This document shows, piece after piece, positions 40,839-49,446 of a DNA stretch of 49,446 nucleotides. The notes beneath the pieces are model-generated. The model was not told where the DNA came from. It made no database searches and saw only the letters and a program-made list of their open reading frames with translations. Within the stretch, counting starts at the first letter, position 1; every line of letters starts with the position of its first letter. Origin of the DNA: Candidatus Omnitrophota bacterium (GTDB taxonomy: Bacteria; Omnitrophota; Omnitrophia; Omnitrophales; Omnitrophaceae); contig JAKQXH010000107.1 of the NCBI GenBank assembly GCA_029561555.1, forward strand, positions 1 through 49,446, written 5' to 3'. The position numbers and the translations under genes are program-made.

Positions 40839-41639
40839 TCAGCGGCAAATGCCCCGCTCGGATTTTTTCAAAAACTCCAGAAATGTTTGAACGGCGGGCG
40901 ATGAAGGCAATTCCTCCTCGATTTTCCTGACCGCATGTTTGAGCGTGACTCCCGAATGAAAAACGATCTTGAAAGCCTTCTTCAACAGGCTTCTTTCCTC
41001 CTGCGAAAAATCGGCCCGTTCCAATCCGACCGTATTCAGCCCGTAAGCCTTGGCGGGATGTCCGTCTGCCATAATAAAAGGGGGGACATCCTGCACCACC
41101 TTCGAGCATCCCCCGATGATCGCGAGAGATCCGATCCGGACAAATTGATGCACGCCCGTCAGTCCGCCGACGATCGCCCGGTCTTCCACGATCACGTGCC
41201 CGCCCAGCGTGGCGTTATTCGCCAGCGTGACCTGATTTCCGACCACGCAATCATGCGCAATGTGGGCATACGCCATAACCAGGTTCTGATCGCCGATCCG
41301 CGTCTCCGTTCCTTCTTCCGTCCCCGGATTGATCGTCACGTATTCCCGGATATTATTTCCGTTTCCGATGATCAGATAGCTCTTCCCGCCCTTATATTTT
41401 TTATCCTGCGTCACGCTGCCGATAACGGCCCCCGTAAAAATCTGGCACTGTTCGCCGATCACCGTATTGCCTTCGATGGTCACCCGCGTTCCGATCTTCG
41501 TATCTTGCCCGATCCGAACGGTTCCTTCGATAACCGAGAAAGGCCCCACCTCGACTCCCGGCCCCAATTCAGCGCCCGGCTGAACGATGGCCGTCGGATG
41601 AATAACAGGTTGACTAACTTTTTCGGTATGTCCCGACAT
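40839..41639 (-). CDS. lpxA: acyl-ACP--UDP-N-acetylglucosamine O-acyltransferase
   Basis: LpxA transfers a hydroxyacyl chain from ACP to UDP-GlcNAc, the first lipid A step. The 266-residue protein is a hexapeptide-repeat left-handed beta helix (IHPTAIVQPGAELGPGVEVGPF). The catalytic His lies in AYAHIAHDC, and GLTGVHQFVRIG and the C-terminal helical domain follow. Length is typical. It lies 95 nt after the lpxC-fabZ gene, the widest gap in this run, with AAAGGG before its ATG. Confidence 0.96.
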   Translation of the reverse strand: MSGHTEKVSQPVIHPTAIVQPGAELGPGVEVGPFSVIEGTVRIGQDTKIGTRVTIEGNTVIGEQCQIFTGAVIGSVTQDKKYKGGKSYLIIGNGNNIREYVTINPGTEEGTETRIGDQNLVMAYAHIAHDCVVGNQVTLANNATLGGHVIVEDRAIVGGLTGVHQFVRIGSLAIIGGCSKVVQDVPPFIMADGHPAKAYGLNTVGLERADFSQEERSLLKKAFKIVFHSGVTLKHAVRKIEEELPSSPAVQTFLEFLKKSERGICR

Positions 41640-41734
41640 TGTCCACGACCCTTTTTGTTAAAATATCGATTGTCTTCCCGGCGGCTCGCGATCCGAAAAT
41701 ACCCGGAAGAATTTCCGCCGTTACTTTCCGATCA

Positions 41735-43081
41735 TCAGCCCTCGGTCTTGACCGAAGGCTCGTCCGCATCCACGACCGCAAATTTGACTTCGGCTTCGCA
41801 GACCAGTTTATCGCCCACATAGGCCCGTCCGGCACATTGACCGGTCCTTGAACGAACGCGCAGCACTTCCACCTCAAGTCTCAGCGTGTCCCCCGGCAGC
41901 ACCGGCTGCCTGAATTTCGCGCTATCGATACTCATAAAGTAGGCGATCTTGCCGTGATTATCATGCATACTCAGCATCACCACGCCGCCCACCTGCGCCA
42001 TTGCCTCAATAATCAGAACCCCCGGCATCACGGGATGATTCGGGAAGTGTCCCTGAAAGAAGTGTTCGTTCATCGTCACATTCTTGATCCCAACGGCCCG
42101 CTTCCCGGGTTCCAGGTCAACAACCCGATCCACCAAAAGAAACGGGTAACGATGCGGAAGGATTTTTTGGATGTCTTTAATGTTCAATTCTCGTCCGATC
42201 TGACTCATGGTCCTCTGCCCCTCTTTTTCTTTATTCGATCCCTTCTGCAACTCTCTGATTTTTTTGACCAGTTCGTAATTTTGCCGGTGTCCGGTCCTGG
42301 ACGTCACCAAATGCCCCCGGATCGGCCGTCCCAGAAGATACAGATCTCCGACAATATCGAGAACCTTATGCCGCGCGGCTTCGTCTTTGAAACGCAAAGT
42401 GTTTTCCAGGGGTTCTCCGTTATCGAATACGAGCGTATTCTGCAGGTTCGCGCCCCGCCCATACCCCTGAGCCAGAAGCGCCTCGGCCTCCCGCTTCAGG
42501 CAGAAGGTTCTGGAAGCGGCAATCTGAGTCTCGAAAACTTCCGGCGAAATCTCAAAATGCACGTATTGGTCGGGAATCGTCTCCCCGTCATAGCTCAACG
42601 TGTACGAAACGGCAAAATTCGGGTGCGGCAGAAGCGCCATCGCGTAATGATCCCCTTTAACAAAAATCGGCTCCCGGACGACAAAAACTTCCCGCTCTTT
42701 CGTTTGCGTGACAAGCCCCGCCTCTTTGATTTTTTTGAAATACTCCATGGCGCTGCCGTCAAGGCCGGGAAGTTCGCCTCCCTCTACCTCGACCCGGGCG
42801 TTGTCCACTCCCAATCCGTGAAAAACCGCCATCAAGTGCTCAATCGTCCGGACCTTGATTTCGCCGGTCCCCAGAGCCGTCTGACGCCCCTGTCCCGCCA
42901 ACGCATCCACGTTTTCAACCCGGGCCCTGATCGGCATTTCCGGAGCCTGATCGATCCGGAAAAACACGATCCCGGTTCCCGCTTCCGCCGGATGAATCGT
43001 AATCCGGGCCGGAAGCCCCGTGTGAAGGCCCGTGCCCGAAATACTGACGGATTGTTTTAAAGTCTGCTCAAGCTGCGTCAT
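41735..43081 (-). CDS. lpxC-fabZ: bifunctional LpxC (UDP-3-O-acyl-GlcNAc deacetylase) / FabZ (hydroxyacyl-ACP dehydratase)
   Basis: Residues ~1-280 are LpxC, the committed Zn-dependent step of lipid A synthesis: [14 protein letters not shown] (zinc His), [19 protein letters not shown] (zinc His and Asp) and [12 protein letters not shown]. Residues ~305-440 are Fab[18 protein letters not shown], the catalytic His in [14 protein letters not shown] and the Glu in [10 protein letters not shown]. Such fusions are known in Bacteroidetes and PVC-type bacteria. Coupling the two balances hydroxyacyl-ACP use between lipid A and fatty acids. The start overlaps the skp stop by 4 nt. No lpxD lies in the run. 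Confidence 0.95.
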   Translation of the reverse strand: MTQLEQTLKQSVSISGTGLHTGLPARITIHPAEAGTGIVFFRIDQAPEMPIRARVENVDALAGQGRQTALGTGEIKVRTIEHLMAVFHGLGVDNARVEVEGGELPGLDGSAMEYFKKIKEAGLVTQTKEREVFVVREPIFVKGDHYAMALLPHPNFAVSYTLSYDGETIPDQYVHFEISPEVFETQIAASRTFCLKREAEALLAQGYGRGANLQNTLVFDNGEPLENTLRFKDEAARHKVLDIVGDLYLLGRPIRGHLVTSRTGHRQNYELVKKIRELQKGSNKEKEGQRTMSQIGRELNIKDIQKILPHRYPFLLVDRVVDLEPGKRAVGIKNVTMNEHFFQGHFPNHPVMPGVLIIEAMAQVGGVVMLSMHDNHGKIAYFMSIDSAKFRQPVLPGDTLRLEVEVLRVRSRTGQCAGRAYVGDKLVCEAEVKFAVVDADEPSVKTEG

Positions 43082-43620
43082 GCTTTCTTCCCTTGCGTTT
43101 TCATGCGTCCGTTCAATTCGGTCAGCACTTCGTTCGTCACGTCAAACTTTTCGTTCCGATAGACCAAGGCCCGTTCGTTGAATATGAAATCGTACCCCTT
43201 TTTGGTCCCGAAATCCTTAATGGTGTCGTCGATGTCCTTCAGAATCTCCCGAACCGCCTCATCCCGCTTGTCCCGAAGTTCCTTGCCGGCAATGTTGTCA
43301 AATTCCTGCAGCCCCTTCACTTTTTCGTCGATCGCAAGCTGCTTTTCTTCCTTGTTCTGATCCGCCAAAAGAGCCAATTCGTCCTTCAAACGGCGGATCT
43401 CCTGGACCTTCGCTTCCCGCTCCTGCTGTTTCTTCTCTCCTTCGTCCGCCAAAACTTTGTCCCGATCCTTTGTCTTCTCGTACCCGTCGAACACCTTGGC
43501 CACATCGACAAAAGCGATTTTTTCGTTCGCGGCAAGAGCGTCTCCCGCAAACGAGGCGATAAAACAAAAAACGAAAAGAATCGCGCAAAAATTCCGTTTC
43601 GCTGTTCCGAATTTCATCAT
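43078..43620 (-). CDS. skp: OmpH/Skp-family periplasmic chaperone
   Basis: The 180-residue protein has a signal peptide ([18 protein letters not shown], cleavage before [14 protein letters not shown]) and a long charged coiled coil typical of Skp tentacles. A C-terminal beta strand region ([25 protein letters not shown]) matches the family trimerisation domain. It escorts unfolded outer-membrane proteins to the BamA complex, encoded 59 nt upstream. Its stop overlaps the lpxC-fabZ ATG by 4 nt. ACAAGGAG precedes its own start. Confidence 0.92.
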   Translation of the reverse strand: MMKFGTAKRNFCAILFVFCFIASFAGDALAANEKIAFVDVAKVFDGYEKTKDRDKVLADEGEKKQQEREAKVQEIRRLKDELALLADQNKEEKQLAIDEKVKGLQEFDNIAGKELRDKRDEAVREILKDIDDTIKDFGTKKGYDFIFNERALVYRNEKFDVTNEVLTELNGRMKTQGKKA

Positions 43621-43679
43621 TGGCTTCTCCTTGTTTTTCTTCTGAAATCTATTTTTAAATCCCGTGTAAGGAAACTTTT

Positions 43680-46055
43680 TTAGAAACCGCGGCTAAAACT
43701 GAATTCAAACCGTCCCCAATCGTTTCCGTCGTCATCCGGTTTCCTCAGCGGAAACCCGTAGTAAAAAGCCACCGGTCCGATCGGAGTGTTGATTTTGACT
43801 CCCGGCCCCGTCGATGCGGCAAAATGTTTGGTCCCAAAATCGTAACTGTCCGCGCCAACGGTACCCATATCAATGAACCAGGCCCCTTTAAAATTCTGAA
43901 TGATGGGGAACGTGTACTCAATGTTGAAAACAGCCAGAGTTTCGCCTCCGACCGCTTCTCCGGCATCCTGCGGACCGACCCTGCGGACGTCAATCCCCCG
44001 GACCGACCCCAGACCTCCGGCATAGAACCGGTCAAAGACCGGAATCCGATCCGTGCTGCTGATCCCGTCTCCCGTCCCCAACCGCAACCGGAATTCGAAG
44101 ATGTGCTTCTTGTTGATATTGTAGTACTTGCTCGCGCTGGCCTGCAAAATGTAGTAATCCGCGTCGCCTCCGAGAACCGTCCCGATCAGCTCCGATGAAA
44201 ACGACAGGTATGACCCCTCCGTGGGATTCATGATGTTGTCCCGGCTGTCACGGGATATAAACCACCGCAAGCGGCTCAGCAGGGTATTTTTCGCGTATTT
44301 GGTTACCTCCTCAGGCGCGCCGTCCGAAAGGTCCTTGAGCTTGACGTTTTCCAGCGTGTAAGCGAACCCGGACCGGACATAATCGGTAAAAGCCTTCGAA
44401 AGATTGACGGAAAACCCGTACCGATTTTCATCGAAATGAGTATTGTTCTTGAAATGCGTCGTGTCGTACACGCTGAGCCCCAACGAATACGGCCGGTTAA
44501 AAAGATACGGCTCCACAAAACTGAATTCATAATCCCGCGTCAGCGATCCCATCCTCCCGCGAAGCGAAACACTCTGCCCGCCGCCCGTGAACCGCGGCCA
44601 GTTCAGCCAATCGAAATTACGCTGCGATATTTCGGCAAACGCCAGAAACGTTTCGACCGAACTCACGCCGGCCCCGAACGACAATTCCCCGGTCTGCTTC
44701 TCTTTGACCCGGAAAATCACGTCCCGTTTGTTGGCGGCACTTCCGGGTTCGGTATCGTAAGCAACCTCCTGAAAATAATTGAGATTTTCAAGCCTCTGTT
44801 TGGAACGGTCCATTTTCTTCCCGTCAAACCGCTCTCCCGGATGAACCCGAAGTTCCCGGCGGATAACGATATCCTTGGTCTTGGTGTTGCCTCGGATTTT
44901 GACTTTATCGATAAAATAGAGATCCCCTTCGGAAATCCGGTAGAGAAGGTCGACCCGGCCGGTTTCCTTGTTCATGCGGGTTTCCGGAATAATCCGGACG
45001 TCGATATAGCCTTTTTCAAAATAATAATTCCGGATCGCTTCGGCGTCTTCCACCAACCGTTTCTGGGAAAAGACCGTTCCCGGCAGCATGGAAAGATTCT
45101 GCTGAATGTCACTGCGGGGAAAAAGCAGATTCCCTTCGATATTGATCTCCCCGGCCACGTAACGGTTTCCTTCCTCAACCCGGATCAGGATAATCATCTT
45201 CTTGGCCCGGTCGTCATAACGGAATTCGGGGGAAATCTTCACGTCCAGAAACCCGGCGTTTTCATAAAACCCCTGGAGCTTATCGAGGTCTTCCTTGAAT
45301 TTACTTTCCTCAAAAACGCCGGAAGTAAACCAGGAATCTTTTTTCGTCTTCATCATACGCCTGAGTTTACGGACCTTGAACGCCTTCACCCCTTCAAACT
45401 GGACTTCGCGGATCTTATATTTCTCCCCTTCCTGAATCCGGATCGTTACCGTCGCCATTTTGCTCTGCTCGTCAACGGACACGTCCCAACGGACATCCAC
45501 GAACTTGAAACCCTTCCCCAGGTATTTTTCCCGGATCTTGTCCACTCCGTCTTTGACCAGTTTCGGATCCAGGATCTGCCCCTCGACGATATTGATTTCT
45601 TTCCGGAGCTTGTCGGGCTTGAAAAGTTTGGCCCCCTCAATAACGATTTGTTTGACAACCGGCTTTTCGACCACCGAAAAAATCAGCTTGACCCCGTCGG
45701 GTTCTTCGGACACTTCCGCTCTGATATCCTGAAAGAAGCCCGTCCCGTATAACCGCTTGATGTCTTCATTGACCACTTCCTGTACGAGAGGGTTTCCTTC
45801 ATGCGATTTGAGTTTGCTGACAATGGTGCTGCTGTTGACCAGTTGATTGCCGCGGACCTCTACCGACAAAATGGTCGGGGGCGCTTTCGAAGCGCTCTCT
45901 TGCGGGGCTTCCGCGGCCGGAGCCTCCCCGGCTGAGGGAGACGAGTCTTGAGACCCGCCTTCTTCCTGCGCGAACAGACCCCCCGTCACCAGCACGCACC
46001 CGGAAAGAACACATAAAATGACGGCCAATCTCAGAAGGTTTCTCAAATTCAACAC
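43680..46055 (-). CDS. bamA: outer-membrane protein assembly factor BamA
   Basis: The 791-residue protein has a signal peptide followed by a Pro/Ala/Glu-rich linker to about residue 60. Five POTRA domains occupy ~60-425 (SVEVRGNQLVNSSTIVSKL, KQIVIEGAKLF, REVQFEGVKAF, GEINIEGNLLF, DKVKIRGNTKT). A 16-strand barrel follows, with the VRGI motif in GLGSVRGIDVRRVG, ending in the outer-membrane signal FSFSRGF with terminal Phe. An LSGC sequence inside the signal region looks like a lipobox, but hydrophobic residues continue to LFA, so ordinary signal-peptidase cleavage is more likely. GTG start with AGGAGATACGC upstream, 9 nt after dnaB. Confidence 0.95.
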   Translation of the reverse strand: MLNLRNLLRLAVILCVLSGCVLVTGGLFAQEEGGSQDSSPSAGEAPAAEAPQESASKAPPTILSVEVRGNQLVNSSTIVSKLKSHEGNPLVQEVVNEDIKRLYGTGFFQDIRAEVSEEPDGVKLIFSVVEKPVVKQIVIEGAKLFKPDKLRKEINIVEGQILDPKLVKDGVDKIREKYLGKGFKFVDVRWDVSVDEQSKMATVTIRIQEGEKYKIREVQFEGVKAFKVRKLRRMMKTKKDSWFTSGVFEESKFKEDLDKLQGFYENAGFLDVKISPEFRYDDRAKKMIILIRVEEGNRYVAGEINIEGNLLFPRSDIQQNLSMLPGTVFSQKRLVEDAEAIRNYYFEKGYIDVRIIPETRMNKETGRVDLLYRISEGDLYFIDKVKIRGNTKTKDIVIRRELRVHPGERFDGKKMDRSKQRLENLNYFQEVAYDTEPGSAANKRDVIFRVKEKQTGELSFGAGVSSVETFLAFAEISQRNFDWLNWPRFTGGGQSVSLRGRMGSLTRDYEFSFVEPYLFNRPYSLGLSVYDTTHFKNNTHFDENRYGFSVNLSKAFTDYVRSGFAYTLENVKLKDLSDGAPEEVTKYAKNTLLSRLRWFISRDSRDNIMNPTEGSYLSFSSELIGTVLGGDADYYILQASASKYYNINKKHIFEFRLRLGTGDGISSTDRIPVFDRFYAGGLGSVRGIDVRRVGPQDAGEAVGGETLAVFNIEYTFPIIQNFKGAWFIDMGTVGADSYDFGTKHFAASTGPGVKINTPIGPVAFYYGFPLRKPDDDGNDWGRFEFSFSRGF

Positions 46056-46064
46056 GCGTATCTC

Positions 46065-47435
46065 CTATTCTAAAATCTCTTCGCCTCTCCGAAATTCGGG
46101 GTTTTCGAATCTCGTCCACTCTTTCATAAATACCAAATCCACGGTCCCGATCGGCCCGTTTCTCTGCTTGGCAATAATCACTTCGGCGCGGTTGCGGTTT
46201 TCTTCCGTCGGGTTGTAGTATTCTTCCCGGAACACGAACACCACCAAGTCCGCATCCTGCTCAATGGCTCCGGATTCCCTCAAATCGGAAAGCTGCGGCT
46301 TGTTTCCGGTCCGGGATTCAACCGCCCGGGACAGCTGGCTGATTGCAATAACGGGAATGCGAAGCTCCCTGGCCAAAGCCTTCAACGATCTTGAAATTTC
46401 GGCGATTTCCTGCTGGCGGTTATCCGTCCGGGACCGTCCCTGCATCATCTGAAGATAGTCCAGAACGATTAACTGAATATCGTGCTGGGATTTGAGCCGC
46501 CTCGCCTTGGCCCGAAGTTCCAAAATGCTGATCGCGGGAGTATCGTCAATAAATATGGGCGCTTCCGAAAGTTTTCCCGACGCGCTAATCAGTTTCGGCC
46601 AATCCGCATGAGACAGATATCCCGTCCTGACGCTTTGGGCATCCACCCGGGCATGCGAGCATAACAGGCGCTGCACCAGCTGTTCTTTGCTCATTTCCAG
46701 GGAAAAAAATGCCACCGCTTTTTTTGAATTGACGGCGATGTGTTCGCAGACGCAGGAGGCGAAAGCGCTTTTTCCCATCGAAGGCCTTCCGGCGATAATA
46801 ATCAGATCGGACGGCTGCAAACCCGCCGTTTTGGTGTCGAAATCGCGAAAACCGGTCGCCAGCCCCGTCACATGCTCTTTCCGCTGATAAAGCTGGTCGA
46901 TGGTTTCGATGCTGTTTTTGATGATGTCTTTGATGGAAACAAACTGCCCTTCGATCTTTGCCTGGCTGATTTCAAAAATCGCCTGCTCCGCCCGATCCAA
47001 CAAAACATTGGCATCACTGGAAGCGTCGAAGCTTTCCTGAATCAATTCAGTCGAGGTCCGGATCAGCTGCCTTAACACGGCTTTTTCCCGGATAATCCGG
47101 GCATATTGTTCCACATTGGCGGAAGTCGCGACTTGCGAAACCAGCTGGGTCAGATAACTGGCCCCGCCGATATTCTCAAGCGCTTTCTGTTTCCTCAATT
47201 CTTCCGAAATGGTGACCAAATCCGCGGGTCTGTTTTTCTCAAACAAAGCGATGATCCGGGAGAAAATTTTCCGGTGGGCATCCAGGTAAAAATCCTCCTC
47301 TTTGACCAGTTCGACCACCCGGGGGATGGCTTCGGCATCAAAAAGCATGGCCCCTAAAACGGAGGCTTCCGCTTCAAGATTCTGGGGGGGAACTTTGTCG
47401 ACAAGATTCAAAGATGTTGAAACCGTTTCAGCCAC
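46065..47435 (-). CDS. dnaB: replicative DNA helicase DnaB
   Basis: The 456-residue protein has the N-terminal domain (VPPQNLEAEASVLGAMLFD) and linker. The RecA-like C-terminal domain has Walker A AGRPSMGKSAFA, FFSLEMSKEQLVQRLL and Walker B IVLDYLQMM. ISQLSRAVESRTGNKPQLSDLRESGAIEQDAD and the arginine-finger region AKQRNGPIGTVDLVF follow. No intein is present. It begins with GTG behind AGAAGGTGATTT. The rpsF-ssb-rpsR-rplI-dnaB order is the common bacterial one. Confidence 0.97.
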   Translation of the reverse strand: MAETVSTSLNLVDKVPPQNLEAEASVLGAMLFDAEAIPRVVELVKEEDFYLDAHRKIFSRIIALFEKNRPADLVTISEELRKQKALENIGGASYLTQLVSQVATSANVEQYARIIREKAVLRQLIRTSTELIQESFDASSDANVLLDRAEQAIFEISQAKIEGQFVSIKDIIKNSIETIDQLYQRKEHVTGLATGFRDFDTKTAGLQPSDLIIIAGRPSMGKSAFASCVCEHIAVNSKKAVAFFSLEMSKEQLVQRLLCSHARVDAQSVRTGYLSHADWPKLISASGKLSEAPIFIDDTPAISILELRAKARRLKSQHDIQLIVLDYLQMMQGRSRTDNRQQEIAEISRSLKALARELRIPVIAISQLSRAVESRTGNKPQLSDLRESGAIEQDADLVVFVFREEYYNPTEENRNRAEVIIAKQRNGPIGTVDLVFMKEWTRFENPEFRRGEEILE

Positions 47436-47505
47436 AAATCACCTTCTAAAAGTCCTCTTCCGGCGTCGATCCGTTTAGAAAAGAGAGCCGTCCGTCCCCG
47501 CGCAT

Positions 47506-47979
47506 TTAGCCCTGCGCGCCGGATTCCGGCTGGCTTTTATCCTTCACGACTCGGACGCAAATTTCGCTTGAAACATCCGCATGCAGCTTAAGTTTGACTT
47601 GATGATCGCCGAGAATTTTGATCGGTGTTTCGATCTCGATCTTCCCCTCTTCGAGAACAATCTTCTTCTCGCTCAGCGCAAGGGCGATCTCCCGCGAGGA
47701 AACCGATCCGTAAAGCTTGTCATTCTCGCCGGCGTGCGCCTTAATTTCCAAGACAATCTTCTCGAGTTTCTTAGCCAAAACAACCGCTTCTTCCCTCTCT
47801 TTGGCATCCTGCTCCGCCCGCCGGGCTTTTTCCTGTTCCTGCCAACGCAGGTTCTCCTTTGTGCAAGGAACCGCTTTTTTCCGGGGGAAAAGATAGTTCC
47901 GGTAATAACCGTCTTTGACTTTGACGATATCCCCTTTGCGGCCCAATTTCTCCATGTCTTCCACTAAAATGACTTCCAT
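47506..47979 (-). CDS. rplI: 50S ribosomal protein L9
   Basis: The 157-residue protein starts MEVILVEDMEKLGRKGDIVKVKDGYYRNYLFPRKKAV, the L9 N-terminal domain that binds 23S rRNA. A long connecting helix follows (about 45-75), then the C-terminal domain (KLYGSVSSREIALAL, IKILGDHQVKLKLHADV). AAGGAGG precedes the ATG. The length is slightly above the usual 148 because of a short polar tail. Confidence 0.96.
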   Translation of the reverse strand: MEVILVEDMEKLGRKGDIVKVKDGYYRNYLFPRKKAVPCTKENLRWQEQEKARRAEQDAKEREEAVVLAKKLEKIVLEIKAHAGENDKLYGSVSSREIALALSEKKIVLEEGKIEIETPIKILGDHQVKLKLHADVSSEICVRVVKDKSQPESGAQG

Positions 47980-48035
47980 AACCCGAACCCCTCCTTTAAT
48001 TCAATCATTCAAACCGATTGAGCGCCGTAACGGGC

Positions 48036-48290
48036 TCAATTGGCCACAAAAGGTAAAAGCGCAATCATGCGGGCGCGCTTAACCGCCGCCGACAACATCC
48101 GCTGATGCTTCGCGCAAGCCCCCGAAATGCGACGGGGAACGATTTTTCCCCGTTCCGTCACGTACTTGGCTAACGCATCGCTATTCTTGTAATCAATAAC
48201 CGAAATTTTTTCCGCGCAAAACCGGCACACCTTTTTTCTGAAAAATCTAGGCCGCATGGTTTGCGAACCTTTTCTCTCCTGCTTTCTCAT
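48036..48290 (-). CDS. rpsR: 30S ribosomal protein S18
   Basis: The protein contains [40 protein letters not shown] and [14 protein letters not shown], the S18 core that binds S6 and 16S rRNA. I start at the ATG at 48290 with GGAG 11 nt upstream. A TTG at 48299 is too close to that site. The ATG at 48257 (MRPRFF) is a possible shorter start. The CxxC and later Cys suggest a metal-binding S18 variant, which is only inferred. Confidence 0.93.
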   Translation of the reverse strand: MRKQERKGSQTMRPRFFRKKVCRFCAEKISVIDYKNSDALAKYVTERGKIVPRRISGACAKHQRMLSAAVKRARMIALLPFVAN

Positions 48291-48397
48291 AACAACCAAA
48301 ACTCCTCTCTTTTCTTGAATCCGATTTATTTCACCCTTTCGGGAAATTCCGGCCTCCCGGCCTCAAAACATGACCGTCGGACGTCCGTCCTTAAAAT

Positions 48398-48871
48398 TCA
48401 GAAGGGCACTTCGTTGTCCGGGGAAAGCTCCTCGTCCGAAATCTTAACGGAAGGGTCTTTCGCCTCCGCGGAATCCTCAAACCCCGCATCCGCTCCGGTA
48501 TCCGCGCCGCCCGAAGGCGACGTCTTCCCCGCGGCCGTTCTTCCGAGAAATTGGACCCGCTGAGCGACCACTTCCAACGTGCTCCGTTTTGTCCCGTCCT
48601 GTCCCTGCCAGCTCCGGCTCTGCAGTCGGCCTTCCACAAACACCTGACTTCCCTTCCGGAGATATTCATTGCAGACTTCGGCGCTTCTCGCCCACGTCAC
48701 GACCCGAATAAAACTGGCCTCTTCCTTTTTTTCTCCGGAAGGGGCCACAAAAGTCCGGTTCGTCGCCACCGTAAACGTCGTGACAGCCTGCCCGGAAGGA
48801 ATATACCTTAATTCCGGGTCGCGGGTAAGATTCCCGATCAAAAATACCCGATTAAGACTTGTGCCTGCCAT
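48398..48871 (-). CDS. ssb: single-stranded DNA-binding protein
   Basis: The 157-residue protein has an OB fold (SLNRVFLIGNLTRDPELRYIPSGQAVTTFTVATNR, FIRVVTWARSAEVCNEYLRKGSQVFVEGRLQSRSW). A Gly/Ala/Asp-rich disordered linker follows, ending in the acidic tip DNEVPF that docks replication and repair partners. AAAGGGAGG precedes the ATG. It lies between rpsF and rpsR, the standard place. Confidence 0.96.
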   Translation of the reverse strand: MAGTSLNRVFLIGNLTRDPELRYIPSGQAVTTFTVATNRTFVAPSGEKKEEASFIRVVTWARSAEVCNEYLRKGSQVFVEGRLQSRSWQGQDGTKRSTLEVVAQRVQFLGRTAAGKTSPSGGADTGADAGFEDSAEAKDPSVKISDEELSPDNEVPF

Positions 48872-48927
48872 AACAACCTCCCTTTGATTTGCGCTTCCAA
48901 CCGCGGTTTGCGCCCGAAGACCACTCT

Positions 48928-49269
48928 TCAGGCCGGCCCCGCAGCCGCGTCCCCCGAAGCGACTTTTTGCGTTTTCGGAGTCTCCTGTTTTTCGACAATC
49001 ATCACGCGCAAAACTTCATCCGTCATCAGCCCGTAGGTATGAAGAATTGACTTCACGCGGGAAGGATCAAGCTGAAAATAAAGAAGAACGTAAAAACCTT
49101 CCCTCTTGTTTTTTATGGAATACGCAAGAGTCCGGTTCCCCCATTTAACCTCTTCCTGAATGACGCCTTCCTGTTTTTTGATCACTTCCTTCAGTTTCTC
49201 GATCTCTTCCTGGGTCTTCTCAGGCCCCAAGGTAGAGCGCAAGATAAAAACCGCTTCGTAATCTTTCAT
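48928..49269 (-). CDS. rpsF: 30S ribosomal protein S6
   Basis: The 113-residue protein starts MKDYEAVFILRSTLGPEKTQ and contains KWGNRTLAYSIKNKREGFYVLLYFQL and the last strand VLRVMIVEK, typical of S6. A short Ala/Gly tail follows. GGAAGGAGAGGGG precedes the ATG. It is the first gene of the rpsF-ssb-rpsR-rplI-dnaB-bamA-skp-lpxC/fabZ-lpxA-lpxI-activator run on this strand. Confidence 0.96.
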   Translation of the reverse strand: MKDYEAVFILRSTLGPEKTQEEIEKLKEVIKKQEGVIQEEVKWGNRTLAYSIKNKREGFYVLLYFQLDPSRVKSILHTYGLMTDEVLRVMIVEKQETPKTQKVASGDAAAGPA

Positions 49270-49312
49270 TCCCCTCTCCTTCCAAAATCGTTTTTGCCAT
49301 TATGAAACGCTT

Positions 49313-49318
49313 ATTATA
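49313..49318 (-). promoter_or_regulatory. probable -10 element of rpsF
   Basis: On the minus strand a consensus TATAAT lies about 44 nt before the rpsF ATG, giving a leader of about 37 nt. No good -35 is seen at 16-18 nt, so the promoter may rely on activators or may be weak. Confidence 0.45.
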
Positions 49319-49384
49319 CTCAAGCCGAACATCGGGTGCCACATAAGTTTACCTGCCCCCGCCCGGCTTTCGAATTCGAACCGC

Positions 49385-49446
49385 CTAATTGTAACGGTTC
49401 ATAACCTCTCGGGGGCCTTTTTCCGCCCAAACCATCGCCGCTTCCA
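49385..49446 (-). CDS. pth: peptidyl-tRNA hydrolase, C-terminal end only (runs off the window)
   Basis: The frame entering from the right edge on the minus strand reads EAAMVWAEKGPREVMNRYN and then TAG. A final G-x-E-x-(A/V)-MNR-(F/Y)-N is the usual C-terminus of Pth, and pth commonly precedes rpsF. Only about 19 codons are visible, so the call rests on this short motif and on gene order. Confidence 0.7.
   Translation of the reverse strand, partial: EAAMVWAEKGPREVMNRYN

Noticed and set aside
49322..49345. TGGCAC resembling a sigma-54 -24 element before rpsF
   Set aside because: The -12 GC doublet is missing at the required 10-nt spacing (TC is found), and a TATAAT box lies downstream.
49330..49412. 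tRNA-like arrangement near the right edge (GCCCCCG ... CGGGGGC with GGTTCGAAT)
   Set aside because: The acceptor-like arms are only about 60 nt apart, and D and anticodon arms do not fold. The region is better explained by the 3' end of pth and the rpsF leader.

Overview
The window is bacterial chromosome from a Gram-negative, most consistent with Candidatus Omnitrophota (OP3, PVC superphylum). That assignment is inference. It rests on complete lipid A and outer-membrane genes (lpxA, lpxI, a fused lpxC-fabZ, skp, bamA), on one giant secreted-type ORF of 6285 codons of a kind associated with that phylum, and on a 16S 5' end that I could not search against a database. Almost everything is on the minus strand. 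The exceptions are a two-gene plus-strand unit (21953-23891) and a small plus-strand gene at 26714.

Layout from left to right. (1) 1-586: 5' end of a 16S rRNA gene with its leader (boxA, a hairpin, a terminator-like stem-loop) and a near-consensus promoter. (2) 776-2939: glmS, followed downstream by an imperfect array of about 85-nt units, two of which repeat the last codons of glmS. (3) 2948-21805: the giant ORF. It carries an N-terminal export-type segment, a TraB/ChaN-like domain, two CBM-like domains, a GH13 alpha-glucan hydrolase, a GH133 debranching domain, a SNF2-type ATPase, long helical regions, six copies of a beta-rich module, twenty-five copies of a ~58-residue helix-turn-helix-like repeat, a Myb/HNH-repeat-like domain and a Rossmann-like C-terminal domain. 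An S-L-G linker recurs at the module boundaries. (4) 21953-23891, divergent: a HAMP membrane protein and a GH144-like glucanase. (5) 23898-28832: regulators, with a TPR-MerR-FliA operon, FlgM behind a sigma-28-type promoter, an unknown 73-codon gene behind another sigma-28-type promoter, a CheY-like receiver and a hybrid histidine kinase.

(6) 28938-38307: a tight operon fchA-folD-panB-(REC-GGDEF-MshEN)-met8-hemA-hemC-cobA/hemD-hemB behind one strong promoter. It joins one-carbon metabolism and pantothenate synthesis to tetrapyrrole/siroheme synthesis. FolD has lost its cyclohydrolase lysine, and the adjacent FchA probably supplies that step. (7) 38348-49446: pth (3' end only), rpsF-ssb-rpsR-rplI-dnaB, then bamA-skp-lpxC/fabZ-lpxA-lpxI and a GAF-AAA-Fis sigma-54 activator.

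The most unusual object is the giant ORF. It puts exported-type sugar enzymes, an apparently intact SNF2 motor and a long array of nucleic-acid-binding-like repeats in one frame, with a repeated linker between modules. That arrangement raises the possibility of a processed polyprotein.
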